48,882 bases of DNA from Nanobdellati archaeon (lineage in GTDB: Archaea; EX4484-52; GLR71): positions 104,852 through 153,733 of the forward strand of contig JAHYJR010000002.1 in assembly GCA_019429005.1 (NCBI GenBank). Direction: 5' to 3'. Shown in pieces: positions 1-8,753 of this stretch (position 1 is its first letter; the number at the start of each line of letters is the position of its first letter). A model generated the notes under the pieces. The model made no database searches. It saw only the letters and a list, made by a program, of their open reading frames with translations, and was not told the origin of the DNA. A program made the translations under genes and the position numbers.

Positions 1-19
1 TTATTAAATAATTTAAATA

Positions 20-1156
20 TTAAACCATTTTAAAATTCTTATAATTTTCAAGATTTTCTTTTGTAATCGCAGGGTTAACAGTATCAATCGCTTTTCTAAA
101 ATCATCTAAAATTATATAATCATTTTCTTTTGTATTAACATAACGAATAATTGCATTATATCCCGCAGCAGAAATAATATTTTTTATGTCGCGACCACTA
201 TATAACGAACAAAAATTATTTTCTTTTTTCGCCATTATATGATATATACTTTTAGGATTCACATCACTAGCAAAACAATCTTCACCAATTATTGTCTTTT
301 TAATCTCATTATTAATTATAGATATTTTTGCATCTTTATCGGGAGGTCCGACATATAATTGCATAGGTAACCGACTCAATATTGCATCATCAATCATATC
401 GGGCCTATTTGTAGAACCTATAATCGTTATATTATTATTATCTTTACTTGATGCACCATCCATTTCAACAAGAAGCGTACTGATAAATCTTAAAGAAGCT
501 TCACTTTCAGATGCATCTCTTTTTTTTGTAAGAGCGTCAATCTCATCAAGAAAAATTATACTTTTCTGCAATTTAGCAGAATCAAAAATAGCCTTAATAG
601 ATTTTTCAGAATCACCAACCCATTTTGAAATAACATCTGAAATTTTAACATCATATACTTTAATATCTGAATCAATCTCACCCGCTGCAGCACACACTAA
701 ATAAGTCTTACCACACCCAGGAGGACCATACATAAGTATACCACCTTGAGATTCAACTTTAAACGAAAGCTCATGTGATGAAGAATATACAATTCTTGCC
801 AAAAGCATATCTTTCACTGAATCCATACCAATAATATCATCAAAAGTACTATAAGATGATAAGATACAACCCTCAGTCCAACAGATATCAGATAAATCTG
901 AATTAAATAATTCTTGTGAAACGGGATTATGTTCTGATATCTGTTTAAAAATATTCCAAGATAATTCTTGAGCCTCTTTTAAATAAGTCCTACAAGTCTC
1001 TTTTAATGCAAAATCATCAGTTGATATAGCACAATTTGCAAATCCATCCTTTGCCTGATAAAAAAGACTCATTGCGATTTTACTGTCTTGAGCTGTTTTT
1101 GCACCCAATAAATTATTTTTGGCATTATTAAATAATAGCCTCTGTAATCTATCCAT
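20..1156 (-). CDS. Vps4/CdvC-like AAA ATPase with MIT-like N-terminus
   Basis: AAA ATPase of 378 residues, predicted to disassemble or remodel ESCRT-III-like filaments in division or membrane scission. Residues about 5-75 form a helical, Ala/Lys-rich segment with the spacing of an MIT domain (key stretches SLFYQAKDGF and TYLKEAQEL). The AAA core has Walker A GPPGCGKT, a pore-region motif SKWVGDSEKS, Walker B IIFLDEID, and the ESEAS...LLVEMDG stretch typical of the Vps4/katanin clade. The C-terminus (NPAITKENLENYKNF) resembles the Vps4 C-terminal helix. The usual double arginine-finger segment reads AILSRLP, so one arginine is missing. It lies 25 nt downstream of the helical protein gene on the same strand, probably as one operon. 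The AAA family call is secure; ESCRT partnership is inferred from domain layout and neighbour. Confidence 0.85.
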   Translation of the reverse strand: MDRLQRLLFNNAKNNLLGAKTAQDSKIAMSLFYQAKDGFANCAISTDDFALKETCRTYLKEAQELSWNIFKQISEHNPVSQELFNSDLSDICWTEGCILSSYSTFDDIIGMDSVKDMLLARIVYSSSHELSFKVESQGGILMYGPPGCGKTYLVCAAAGEIDSDIKVYDVKISDVISKWVGDSEKSIKAIFDSAKLQKSIIFLDEIDALTKKRDASESEASLRFISTLLVEMDGASSKDNNNITIIGSTNRPDMIDDAILSRLPMQLYVGPPDKDAKISIINNEIKKTIIGEDCFASDVNPKSIYHIMAKKENNFCSLYSGRDIKNIISAAGYNAIIRYVNTKENDYIILDDFRKAIDTVNPAITKENLENYKNFKMV

Positions 1157-1181
1157 AATACCACTATCTAAATTTAGATAA

Positions 1182-1886
1182 TTATGTATATAATTCCTTA
1201 TTTAAATGAACAGTATCAGGACCATTAGGACTCTCAATAATTTCATAAGCTTTGATAATTGACGGATTATACATATTAGGATTCTGTTTAATATCATTAA
1301 TAACTCGATCAATATCTAAAACACCTTTCATACGTGCAACATCTGCATTAAGCGTATCTTTTTGCATATCTCTCTGTTTCTCTTTAAACCGTCTTATTTT
1401 GTATGCATCAATTGAAGTCTTCTGACCAAGCATATCATCAGTCTCTTGTATTATATCAATTATCCCCTCAATTGTATCAGTACTAATTGGAGTACCAAAA
1501 GTTTTTGCATCATACATTGCACGTTGCATAGAATAAATCTTATTTTTAACAGCACGATGTAAAGGTCTTAATTCATTATAACAACTTCTTGAACTAGCAA
1601 ATTCAAGCTTTACATCTGATTGCTCTTCCTGAAGCATTACCATCTGTGAAAGCAAAGCTTTTGCTTCATCATCATCATAAATAGTCTCAGAATTTGTTGT
1701 GTATTTTTCAATACTATTTAAAATCTCTGCCAACTCAATATCTATATTTGATATTGTATCTTTTGAACGTGCAATCTCAACTTGATACCGATCCATTTCA
1801 CTTTCAATTTTTGAATAAGACAACTCAAGATTATTAAGCTGTACTTCCGGACTAGTCTCTTTTTTAAAAATATCTAAAAACCCCAT
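1182..1886 (-). CDS. ESCRT-III/CdvB-like helical protein (putative)
   Basis: A 234-residue, almost wholly helical, charged protein without signal peptide or membrane segment. It opens with a short amphipathic MGFLDIFKK, as many Snf7-family proteins do, followed by long heptad-like helices (about 15-55, 70-130), then STDTIEGIIDIIQETDDML, which matches the spacing of the ESCRT-III alpha4-alpha5 region. The C-terminal tail (NPNMYNPSIIKAYEII) could be a partner-binding motif but is not a clear MIM. The start is set by AGGTGAT four bases before the ATG. The MIT-bearing Vps4-like ATPase follows directly, as CdvC follows CdvB in Cdv loci. No family is recognised with certainty by eye; a generic coiled-coil adaptor is the alternative. 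Confidence 0.6.
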   Translation of the reverse strand: MGFLDIFKKETSPEVQLNNLELSYSKIESEMDRYQVEIARSKDTISNIDIELAEILNSIEKYTTNSETIYDDDEAKALLSQMVMLQEEQSDVKLEFASSRSCYNELRPLHRAVKNKIYSMQRAMYDAKTFGTPISTDTIEGIIDIIQETDDMLGQKTSIDAYKIRRFKEKQRDMQKDTLNADVARMKGVLDIDRVINDIKQNPNMYNPSIIKAYEIIESPNGPDTVHLNKELYT

Positions 1887-1976
1887 AATATCACCTAAAT
1901 TTAAAATAGTTAAATTAGGTATATATCAAAAGGTTACCATACAAAGTGTAATTTTTTATTTAAATTACTTTATAGA

Positions 1977-2010
1977 AAATTAAATTAAATTAAATTAAAT
2001 TAAATTAAAT
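1977..2010. repeat. AAATT pentanucleotide microsatellite
   Basis: About seven perfect copies of the 5-nt unit AAATT in the intergenic stretch between the ESCRT-like gene and coaDE. The rest of 1887-2083 is AT-rich and shows no gene. It probably overlaps the promoter of the ESCRT-like operon. Confidence 0.85.
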
Positions 2011-2083
2011 AGATTTATATTTAAAAATTAGATTTTTAAAATTATATATTACATAAACAAAAATACTAAACAAAACAAAAACA

Positions 2084-3217
2084 TCATTTAACTTTCAATT
2101 CACCAATAATATTTTCAAAAAGTAATTTGATTTCGGACCCATCAGAAGAATCAAAATTATCAATTGTCCAAATATAACCTTGTTTATCTCGACTTATAAT
2201 CTGTTCCATCATTTTTTTCTTATCTTGATAACAATACTGGCTTTTAAGCCGTCTATCTATCTGTTCATCAGAAAAACCTTTACCTTTCAAACGCCTTTTT
2301 TGACTTGAAATATCAGTATTTACAAGTATTATATTATTATTACATAAATAAGTCATATCAGTTTCAACCATCAAAGCAGCATCAATCAAAATCAAACCTT
2401 TCTTACCATACAAATTTCGTCTTATCCTAACAAGCATAGGCGTATACATAATAGCATTCAGCTTATTTAATGCAACAGAATCATTAAATACAATATCACC
2501 TAACACTTTACGATTAATAGTTCCATCACCAACATCAACACGAGATCCAAAAGTTTCAATAATTTGCTCCCGAACCTGCTGATATTTAGGTTCTTTCAAC
2601 TTACCAAGAATATTATGACCAATCTTATCCAAATCAAGATTATGTACAGTAATTCCTTTAGCTTTTGCAATCTCTTCAAATTTACAACTAATATACGATT
2701 TACCAGAACCAATCTCTCCAGTCACACCGATTATAAATTGATTAGAAATCCGCTCTTCCAAACATAATTTCACATACAAAGGCACATATTCATGTACAAG
2801 TCCCTGTTCATTCTGAATAGATTTAACAATACTTGAACTGATATGTGCAAGTTCAGGCTTTGCAAACAAGATATAAGTATCAATACCTAATTTTTGACTT
2901 TCACCGACCTGATGCAAGATATTTTCATAATTAAAATCAGAAGCATTTCTAACACCTTTAACTATAACAAAAATACCATTCTCATACGCATAATCTACAA
3001 GAAGACCTTTAAAAGAAACAACATCAACGTTAGACAAATGAGCAGTTGATTTCTCAGCCATTAATTTTCGCTCATCCAAACTAAACATATATTCTTTAGA
3101 AGGATTGATTCCAATACCTACTAAAACCTTACCAAACACTTTAGAAGCACGTTCAATAATATCCATATGACCATACGTTATAGGATCTCCAGAAAATGCA
3201 TAAATCGCGATATTCAT
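2084..3217 (-). CDS. coaDE: Fused phosphopantetheine adenylyltransferase-dephospho-CoA kinase (CoaD-CoaE)
   Basis: Bifunctional enzyme of 377 residues for the last two steps of coenzyme A synthesis. Residues 1-160 are a bacterial-type CoaD: the nucleotidyltransferase motif appears as FSGDPITYGHMDI, followed by PSKEYMFSLDERKLMAEK, VKGVRNASDFNYE and the ISSSIVK motif. From about residue 165 a P-loop kinase begins with GVTGEIGSGKS and continues as a CoaE-like domain, with the LDLDKIGH segment and an arginine-rich lid. Archaea usually have a different PPAT family and a GTP-dependent dephospho-CoA kinase, so both halves look bacterial in type, and their fusion recalls animal CoA synthase. The start is the internal ATG (MNIAIYA) with GAGTGAT upstream, not the ATG five codons earlier. 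Confidence 0.88.
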   Translation of the reverse strand: MNIAIYAFSGDPITYGHMDIIERASKVFGKVLVGIGINPSKEYMFSLDERKLMAEKSTAHLSNVDVVSFKGLLVDYAYENGIFVIVKGVRNASDFNYENILHQVGESQKLGIDTYILFAKPELAHISSSIVKSIQNEQGLVHEYVPLYVKLCLEERISNQFIIGVTGEIGSGKSYISCKFEEIAKAKGITVHNLDLDKIGHNILGKLKEPKYQQVREQIIETFGSRVDVGDGTINRKVLGDIVFNDSVALNKLNAIMYTPMLVRIRRNLYGKKGLILIDAALMVETDMTYLCNNNIILVNTDISSQKRRLKGKGFSDEQIDRRLKSQYCYQDKKKMMEQIISRDKQGYIWTIDNFDSSDGSEIKLLFENIIGELKVK

Positions 3218-3328
3218 ACTAATAATTATCACTCAAAAGTTTAAAAACTATGTTAAAATTGAATTAAAAAATATTATTTAACAAAACATTAAAAAAATAA
3301 CAAAATATAAAGAAAAAAAAAGTAGAGA

Positions 3329-3613
3329 TTATTTAATCTCTATTTTCCCAGTTCTTGGTAAATTAATTTGAAGTTTGTCACGCCATTCTGTAACGTAACC
3401 ACCTGTAATCTCAATTGTCTTACCTTCTTTTAATAAACTTATGTTATCTTCCCATAAACTTAAATCAATCTGTCCGGAATCATCTTCAATTGTTGCTGTT
3501 GCAACCTTTTTTTGACCAAATCTAGTATTAACGACTCTTGGCTCGTCAACTTTAACAACTGTTCCCTCAACAGTAATATCTTTACTGTCTAATGTTATCT
3601 CACTTATTTTCAT
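3329..3613 (-). CDS. Single OB-fold ssDNA-binding-like protein
   Basis: A 94-residue protein consisting of one OB fold, similar in layout to archaeal RPA/SOSS-B-type single-domain SSBs. Visible features are the strand pattern ITVEGTVVKVDEPRVV, TATIEDDSGQIDLSLW, the loop EGKTIEITGGYV and WRDKLQINL; the aromatic W and Y positions are those expected to stack on nucleic acid. It likely binds ssDNA or RNA. GGTGA lies five bases upstream of the internal ATG (MKISEI), so that codon is preferred over the in-frame ATG four codons earlier, which overlaps the Shine-Dalgarno site itself. It is divergent from the TatD gene. Confidence 0.75.
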   Translation of the reverse strand: MKISEITLDSKDITVEGTVVKVDEPRVVNTRFGQKKVATATIEDDSGQIDLSLWEDNISLLKEGKTIEITGGYVTEWRDKLQINLPRTGKIEIK

Positions 3614-3696
3614 TGTTTTCACCATTATATTATCAAATATATTATCTAAATATTTTTAATACTTACATTTATATATTTTTATAAATATTGCTGATT

Positions 3697-4467
3697 ATGG
3701 AACAAATGAAAGTAATAGATATACATTGTCATTTACAACATGAAATGTTTGATAAGGACCGAGAACAAATAATCAAAACAGCAAAAAATAAGATGCAGTT
3801 CCTCATTATTTCTGGCGCAAGACCTGATTGGAATAGAGACGCGATTAAACTTTCTGAAGAAAACCCAAATTTTGTTTATGCAACAATTGGCGTTCACCCA
3901 ATTGATTTGCAAAAAATGACTGAAGATGAATTTGAAAAAGAACTAACATATACAAAAGAAGTTAGTGATAAAATTGTTGGAATTGGTGAAGTTGGTCTCG
4001 ATTATCATTGGGAAAAAGATGAAACAAAACAAAAAATCCAATCTGAACGATTTAAAAGATATATTCAACTTGCAAATAAATTAGAAAAACCACTAATAAT
4101 ACATTCATGGGAAGCAGATAAAGAAACAATAAAAATACTTCATGATAATAATGCAAAATCTGTTGTGATGCACTGCTTTTCTGGAAAACTAGATACACTT
4201 AAAGAAGCACTTTCTTTAGGATATTACATATCATTCTCAACTATGATTGCATTTTCAAAACATCACAAAAAATTAGCAAAAAACACACCACTTGATAAGA
4301 TCTTTCTTGAAACAGACTCACCTTACCTAGATCCTACACATATCAGAAATGTTCCTTGGAACACACTTATTGTTGCAGAAAAAATTGCAAAAGTTAAAGA
4401 TTTAACAAAAGAAGAAGTGATTTTTGCAGCGATAAATAATGCAAAAAAAGTATTTGGTATTAAATAA
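3697..4467 (+). CDS. tatD: TatD-family metal-dependent hydrolase/DNase
   Basis: About 257 residues, the usual TatD length. It has the metal-binding HCH motif near the N-terminus, IGEVGLDYHW (conserved Glu), IIHSW, VMHCFSG and LETDSPYL, all TatD signatures of an amidohydrolase-fold phosphoesterase with 3'-5' exonuclease activity in known members. A box A (TTTATATA, 3668-3675) sits about 25 nt before the ATG at 3697, which suggests leaderless translation from that codon or from the ATG at 3706; the upstream TTG at 3688 is less likely. Confidence 0.9.
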   Translation: MEQMKVIDIHCHLQHEMFDKDREQIIKTAKNKMQFLIISGARPDWNRDAIKLSEENPNFVYATIGVHPIDLQKMTEDEFEKELTYTKEVSDKIVGIGEVGLDYHWEKDETKQKIQSERFKRYIQLANKLEKPLIIHSWEADKETIKILHDNNAKSVVMHCFSGKLDTLKEALSLGYYISFSTMIAFSKHHKKLAKNTPLDKIFLETDSPYLDPTHIRNVPWNTLIVAEKIAKVKDLTKEEVIFAAINNAKKVFGIK

Positions 4468-4483
4468 TCAAATTAATTGTAAT

Positions 4484-5110
4484 TCACATAAATTGTTCCA
4501 ATTCATATAATGAATTCAAAATAACAGAAGGACTCACATCATCCAAATCATGTTCATCTCTATTGATTAAAATATCAAGAACACCAGCAGCTTTTGCAGC
4601 AATAACATCTTCACTACCATTTCCAACATACATAGTTTTTGTCTTATCAGCACCACATAAACGTATGCATTCATTAATACCATGAGGGTCTGGCTTATAA
4701 TTGATACCATGCTCATCTCGTGCAATAACAATATGATCAAATTTATTTATACCAATAAGACCTAATTCCATTAAAGCAATTTCCTCTGGAGCTCCTGTAA
4801 CAATACCTATTGTATGACCGTATTTTCTAAGCTGATTAATAATTGAAATATCATTATAAAGTTCAATAAAAGGTTTCCTAAATGCTACAGTATCATAATT
4901 CGTAAAAGAGTTCCAAAACAAATCGGGATTAATACCAGCATTTTTCAATAATATATCCCTATGTGTACCAAACCATACATGATCAACAAGCTCATGATTA
5001 TATTCAACACCAATATCTTGAAGCGTTTTACGTACAACATCATACCGATATTCATCTCTAGTATGAACAAGTGTGCCATCAAGATCAAATATAAATGTAT
5101 TAAAACCCAT
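4484..5110 (-). CDS. HAD-superfamily hydrolase (phosphoglycolate phosphatase-like)
   Basis: A 208-residue HAD phosphatase with an alpha-helical cap. Motif I is FDLDGTLV (nucleophile and acid Asp), motif II is IVTGAP, motif III Lys lies in INYKPDP, and motif IV reads YVGNGSEDV, where most relatives have GDxxxD; the first Asp is replaced by Asn. Small phosphorylated metabolites such as phosphoglycolate are plausible substrates, but specificity cannot be read. A box A-like AAATATAAAA lies about 27 nt before the ATG, pointing to a leaderless transcript. It converges with tatD. Confidence 0.8.
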   Translation of the reverse strand: MGFNTFIFDLDGTLVHTRDEYRYDVVRKTLQDIGVEYNHELVDHVWFGTHRDILLKNAGINPDLFWNSFTNYDTVAFRKPFIELYNDISIINQLRKYGHTIGIVTGAPEEIALMELGLIGINKFDHIVIARDEHGINYKPDPHGINECIRLCGADKTKTMYVGNGSEDVIAAKAAGVLDILINRDEHDLDDVSPSVILNSLYELEQFM

Positions 5111-5297
5111 ACTTAATAATTTATGTTAAGTTTTATATTTATTAACAAAAAGAAATATAATAAATCAATTTTAAAATAAATAATATACTAAATAAATTCT
5201 AAAAAAATAATATACTAAATAAATACAAAAAAACAGAAAAAATAAAAAAATATGCCTTTAAAACAAGACATATATCATTTAATTAAAACTTTTAAAA

Positions 5298-7004
5298 TCA
5301 TCGATTACTACGACGTCCACTAAAAGCTGGTTTTTTTCTCATACCACCACGTGATGATATGTTTCTTTTAGGTCCATTGCCTGAAGGATTAAATTTAGTT
5401 GTTGGACTAGAATCACTACTAGAACTTGAACTGCTTTTAAATCCGGAACTTGAACCGGAACTTCTTCGATATCCACCACTTGAACCAGCTCCATCACTTG
5501 AACCTGAACTTCTTCGATATCCACCACTTGAACCAGCTCCATCACTTGAACCTGAACTTCTTCGATATCCATCACTTGAACCAGCTCCATCACTTGAACC
5601 TGAACTTCTTCGATATCCATCACTTGAACCAGCACCATAACTTGAACTGGAACTTCTTCGATATCCACCACTTGAACCAGCACCATAACTTGAACTGGAA
5701 CTTCTTCGGTATCCTTCACCTGAAACAGCCCCATAACTTGAACCTGAATTTCTTCTAGATCCATCACTTGGACCAGAACCTCTTCTAAATCCGCCGCTAG
5801 AACCACCAGATCCACCACGACTTCCATAACTTGAAGTTCGTCTGTTACCACGACCATTATCATCTCTTGAAGGTGGTGCTCTTTCAAACATAACAGTTTC
5901 AATATCTTTTGGAATTTCCATACTGATTATATTTAAAGTTTTATCAGACAAAACATTTCGGAAATTATCATAATCCCTATCAGTCAATAAAGTTACAGCT
6001 TCACCATTTTTACCTGCTCTCGCAGTTCTTCCAACACGATGAACATAGTCTTCAGAAGTCTGAGGAACATCATAATTATATACATGTGTAACATCCTTTA
6101 TGTCAAGACCTCTTGCTGCAACATCAGTCGCTACAAGAACTTGTATATTTCCAATTTTAAGTGAATTAAGAGCATGAGTCCTTTGATTCTGCCTTAAACC
6201 ACCATGAATTGCCATAGCATCAACACCATGATTCTTAAGATTAAATGCTAAATTATCAACTTCACGTCTTGTAGCACAAAATACTAAAGATAAACCACTA
6301 GCCTCTCTTTTAACCAAATTTAATAATAATGACAATTTAAAATTCTTATTTACATTAAAATAAATCTGATTTAATTTACTTTTATCAATTCTTGTCTGCC
6401 CTTTAATAATTACAGGAGCATTTAAGTAAGTCCTTACCACAGATTCTACTTTAGGTGGTAAAGTTGCACTAAAAAGAATTGTCTGTCTTTGTTTTGGTAC
6501 AGATTTTAATATCCTATCAACATCTTCCTTGAATCCCATCTCAAACATTTTATCTACTTCATCAAGAATTAAATATTTTATGTTTTTAAGATCAATTGTT
6601 TTACGTTTAATATGATCTAATAATCTACCAGGTGTTGCTACAACAACGTCTGTTCTTTTAACATCACGTATCTGCCGACTCATGTCAGCTCCACCATATA
6701 TCGCTGTGGTATTAATGCGTTTTGATCTTCCAAAAGTCGAAAATGTATCTTTAACTTGCATACAAAGCTCCCTTGTTGGAGTTAAAACTAATGTTTGTAT
6801 ACCTTTATCTGGTGTCATCATCTCTAGAACTGGAATAGCAAATGCTACCGTTTTACCAGATCCTGTTACAGATTGACCAACTACATCTTTTCCTTTCTTT
6901 ATCTCAGGAATACACTTTTCCTGTATCTCAGTAGGCTCTTCAAATCCTTCTTTCTTAATTACTTCAAGAATAGATAGACTAAACCCAAAATCTTCAAATT
7001 TCAT
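5298..7004 (-). CDS. DEAD-box RNA helicase with Ser/Gly/Arg repeat tail
   Basis: ATP-dependent RNA helicase of 568 residues. The core (about 1-370) shows the Q motif region (GFEEPTEIQEKCIP), motif I TGSGKT, Ia PTREL, Ib TPGRLLD, motif II as DEVD instead of DEAD, SAT, ATDVAARGLD and HRVGRTARAGK. The last 190 residues are low complexity: RG-rich, then 16-residue repeats of the type GYRRSSGSSDGAGSSG, then a Ser-run and a basic end. Such tails bind RNA or drive condensation in other DEAD-box proteins. It may act in ribosome assembly or cold adaptation. AAGGACGAT precedes the ATG, and the upstream gap could hold a long leader. Confidence 0.92.
   Translation of the reverse strand: MKFEDFGFSLSILEVIKKEGFEEPTEIQEKCIPEIKKGKDVVGQSVTGSGKTVAFAIPVLEMMTPDKGIQTLVLTPTRELCMQVKDTFSTFGRSKRINTTAIYGGADMSRQIRDVKRTDVVVATPGRLLDHIKRKTIDLKNIKYLILDEVDKMFEMGFKEDVDRILKSVPKQRQTILFSATLPPKVESVVRTYLNAPVIIKGQTRIDKSKLNQIYFNVNKNFKLSLLLNLVKREASGLSLVFCATRREVDNLAFNLKNHGVDAMAIHGGLRQNQRTHALNSLKIGNIQVLVATDVAARGLDIKDVTHVYNYDVPQTSEDYVHRVGRTARAGKNGEAVTLLTDRDYDNFRNVLSDKTLNIISMEIPKDIETVMFERAPPSRDDNGRGNRRTSSYGSRGGSGGSSGGFRRGSGPSDGSRRNSGSSYGAVSGEGYRRSSSSSYGAGSSGGYRRSSSSSYGAGSSDGYRRSSGSSDGAGSSDGYRRSSGSSDGAGSSGGYRRSSGSSDGAGSSGGYRRSSGSSSGFKSSSSSSSDSSPTTKFNPSGNGPKRNISSRGGMRKKPAFSGRRSNR
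5444..5740 (-). repeat. 48-bp tandem repeats in helicase tail
   Basis: About six 48-nt units, each coding 16 residues (GYRRSS[SG]SS[YD]GAGSS[GD]). The third and fourth units are nearly identical at the DNA level, and outer units differ by Tyr/Asp and Ser/Gly exchanges. The pattern indicates recent in-frame expansion by slippage or recombination. Confidence 0.85.
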
Positions 7005-7236
7005 TTTATTATCGTCCTTTTTTTAATTAGTTAACATACAAGTATCTTACTTTTTTGATATTTTTGATATATGTTACTATTATATTATCAAATCATATTT
7101 CTGTTATTAGATATATCTTATAATTGAAAAATAAGACATAGTATATCATTTTTAGATAACTTATGATATTTTTAAAAGAATAAAGTGGTCAAAATCCAAA
7201 ATATTCTTAACCCATAATATAAAACTTCTTTATAGG

Positions 7237-7256
7237 GTTAGCTTTATAAACTTAAC
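7237..7256 (-). promoter_or_regulatory. Candidate box A inside an inverted repeat upstream of helicase
   Basis: TTTATAAA (7243-7250) is flanked by GTTA and TAAC, forming an imperfect palindrome. Read on the minus strand it could be the helicase box A, giving a start near 7220 and a leader of about 215 nt. A nearer AT-rich box around 7060-7070 is an alternative. The rest of 7005-7278 holds no gene that I can see. Confidence 0.3.
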
Positions 7257-7278
7257 GGATTTATACAAACAACCATAA

Positions 7279-8481
7279 TCACTTAGCAGCACTTGCAATC
7301 CTAATTATATCCCTATCTTCAAGAACTTGGTCTGCCTTGATACGAATATGTTTCCTGCAATCAACCGCATAAATGAAATTAGCTCCAATATCAGTATGAA
7401 CCTTAAATGCAAGCTGTTTTGCAGTTGTACCCTTTTTTACTAATAACGCATCAGGAAAAACGTCACCTTTAGTATTTGTGTACTTATTTTCATTTTCAAC
7501 TGGATACACAACAATATAATCGAGAAGATCATATGCCGCACGATTAACACATTCTTGAACCCCTGTTGATTTAAATGCTTCAATATAACGCTTCATAATA
7601 TCAAGACCTGATTGTTGCTTATCTAAAAGCTCAATATCAAGATTCACATCAAATGAAGAACTACCAGGTTCATAATTTATAACATATTTTGATGCAGCTT
7701 GCCTTAAAGACAATTCTATTATAGCAGATGTTGGAATAATTATTTTTTCTGGATATTTCTCTTTAAGTTTTTCTAAATTATCTTTTGATTTTGGCATATC
7801 CATCTTATTTGCTGCGATTATAATTGGTTTAGATAATTCACGAACTTTTTTTGTAAAAGATAATAATGTATCAGCATCCCAACTATCACCTTTCATTATA
7901 TCAAGATCTAATTCAAATACAGCATCTTGCATATGTTTTTTTGTTATACCAAGGCCAGACAAACCAATTTCAATAGATTCCCAAGGTTCACGTTTTTCCA
8001 TTCTAAGAGACCTTACTAATTTTGTCCAATTTTTATTAATAATATTATAAAGCCACAAATTTATTTCGCGCTCAAGAAATTCAACCTCATCTAAGGGATT
8101 TGAATTTTCTGATAATTCACCCTTTTCATTTGTTGTACCTGACATATCAACAACTTGTATCAAAACAGACGCCTGCCTCAAATCGTCAAGAAACTGATTC
8201 CCCATACCTTTACCTTCACTTGCACCAGGAACAAGACCTGCTACATCCATCAATTTAACAGGGATATATCGTGTTCCAGAAATACATTTAGAATTATGTG
8301 GATTGCACTTAACATCAAGTTCAGTACAAGGACATTTACTTGACACATAACCTATAGCTTCATTAGGTCGTATGGTCGTAAACGGATGTGCATTCATCTC
8401 AACATCTGCAAGAGTCAAAGAATTAAAAAAAGTACTTTTACCAGATGACGGTTTTCCAACAATACCAATTAAATCAACCAT
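7279..8481 (-). CDS. YchF/OLA1-type archaeal GTPase with C-terminal TGS domain
   Basis: About 400 residues, Obg-like translation-associated P-loop NTPase. G1 is GKPSSGKST, the switch region is [15 protein letters not shown], and G3 is [16 protein letters not shown], typical of YchF/NOG proteins. G4 is NKMD and G5 is TSA. A Cys-rich insert ([17 protein letters not shown]) lies after the switch, as in archaeal members. The C-terminal 70 residues form a TGS domain ([23 protein letters not shown] region). It probably acts on ribosomes. TGTGAT lies four bases before the ATG at 8481, so the GTG three codons earlier is part of the ribosome binding site and not the start. Confidence 0.85.
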   Translation of the reverse strand: MVDLIGIVGKPSSGKSTFFNSLTLADVEMNAHPFTTIRPNEAIGYVSSKCPCTELDVKCNPHNSKCISGTRYIPVKLMDVAGLVPGASEGKGMGNQFLDDLRQASVLIQVVDMSGTTNEKGELSENSNPLDEVEFLEREINLWLYNIINKNWTKLVRSLRMEKREPWESIEIGLSGLGITKKHMQDAVFELDLDIMKGDSWDADTLLSFTKKVRELSKPIIIAANKMDMPKSKDNLEKLKEKYPEKIIIPTSAIIELSLRQAASKYVINYEPGSSSFDVNLDIELLDKQQSGLDIMKRYIEAFKSTGVQECVNRAAYDLLDYIVVYPVENENKYTNTKGDVFPDALLVKKGTTAKQLAFKVHTDIGANFIYAVDCRKHIRIKADQVLEDRDIIRIASAAK

Positions 8482-8496
8482 AAATATCACAATAAT

Positions 8497-8687
8497 CTAT
8501 AATAATTATCTATAATAATTATCTATAATAATTATCTATAATAATTATCTATAATAATTATCTATATAATTATCTATATAATTATCTATAATAATTATCT
8601 ATAATAATTATCTATAATAATTATCTATAATAATTATCTATAATAATTATCTATAATAATTATCTATAATAATTATCTATATAATAT
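8497..8687. repeat. 13-bp minisatellite, about 14 copies, in a divergent promoter
   Basis: Tandem array of CTATAATAATTAT. Five perfect 13-nt units are followed by two 12-nt units (CTATATAATTAT), seven more perfect units and a degenerate end. It fills most of the gap between the GTPase gene (minus) and the zinc/KH gene (plus). Each unit contains a TATA-like string, so it may affect box A choice or DNA melting for one or both genes. No gene lies in it. Confidence 0.95.
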
Positions 8688-8753
8688 ACAACATAAAATT
8701 AAAATATATAGTTACTAAAGCAATCTTTTATAAATCCTATTTCTTAAATAATA

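Noticed and set aside
5339-5902. Long frames on both strands over the helicase repeats (Val/Gln/Met-rich, Leu/Glu/Pro-rich and Asn/Leu-rich)
   Set aside because: They are periodic by-products of the 48-bp repeat coding for the Ser/Gly/Arg tail; they lack starts with binding sites and family features.
8497-8687. CRISPR array
   Set aside because: Thirteen-base units without unique spacers form a minisatellite; no cas gene is present. No CRISPR was found elsewhere in the window.
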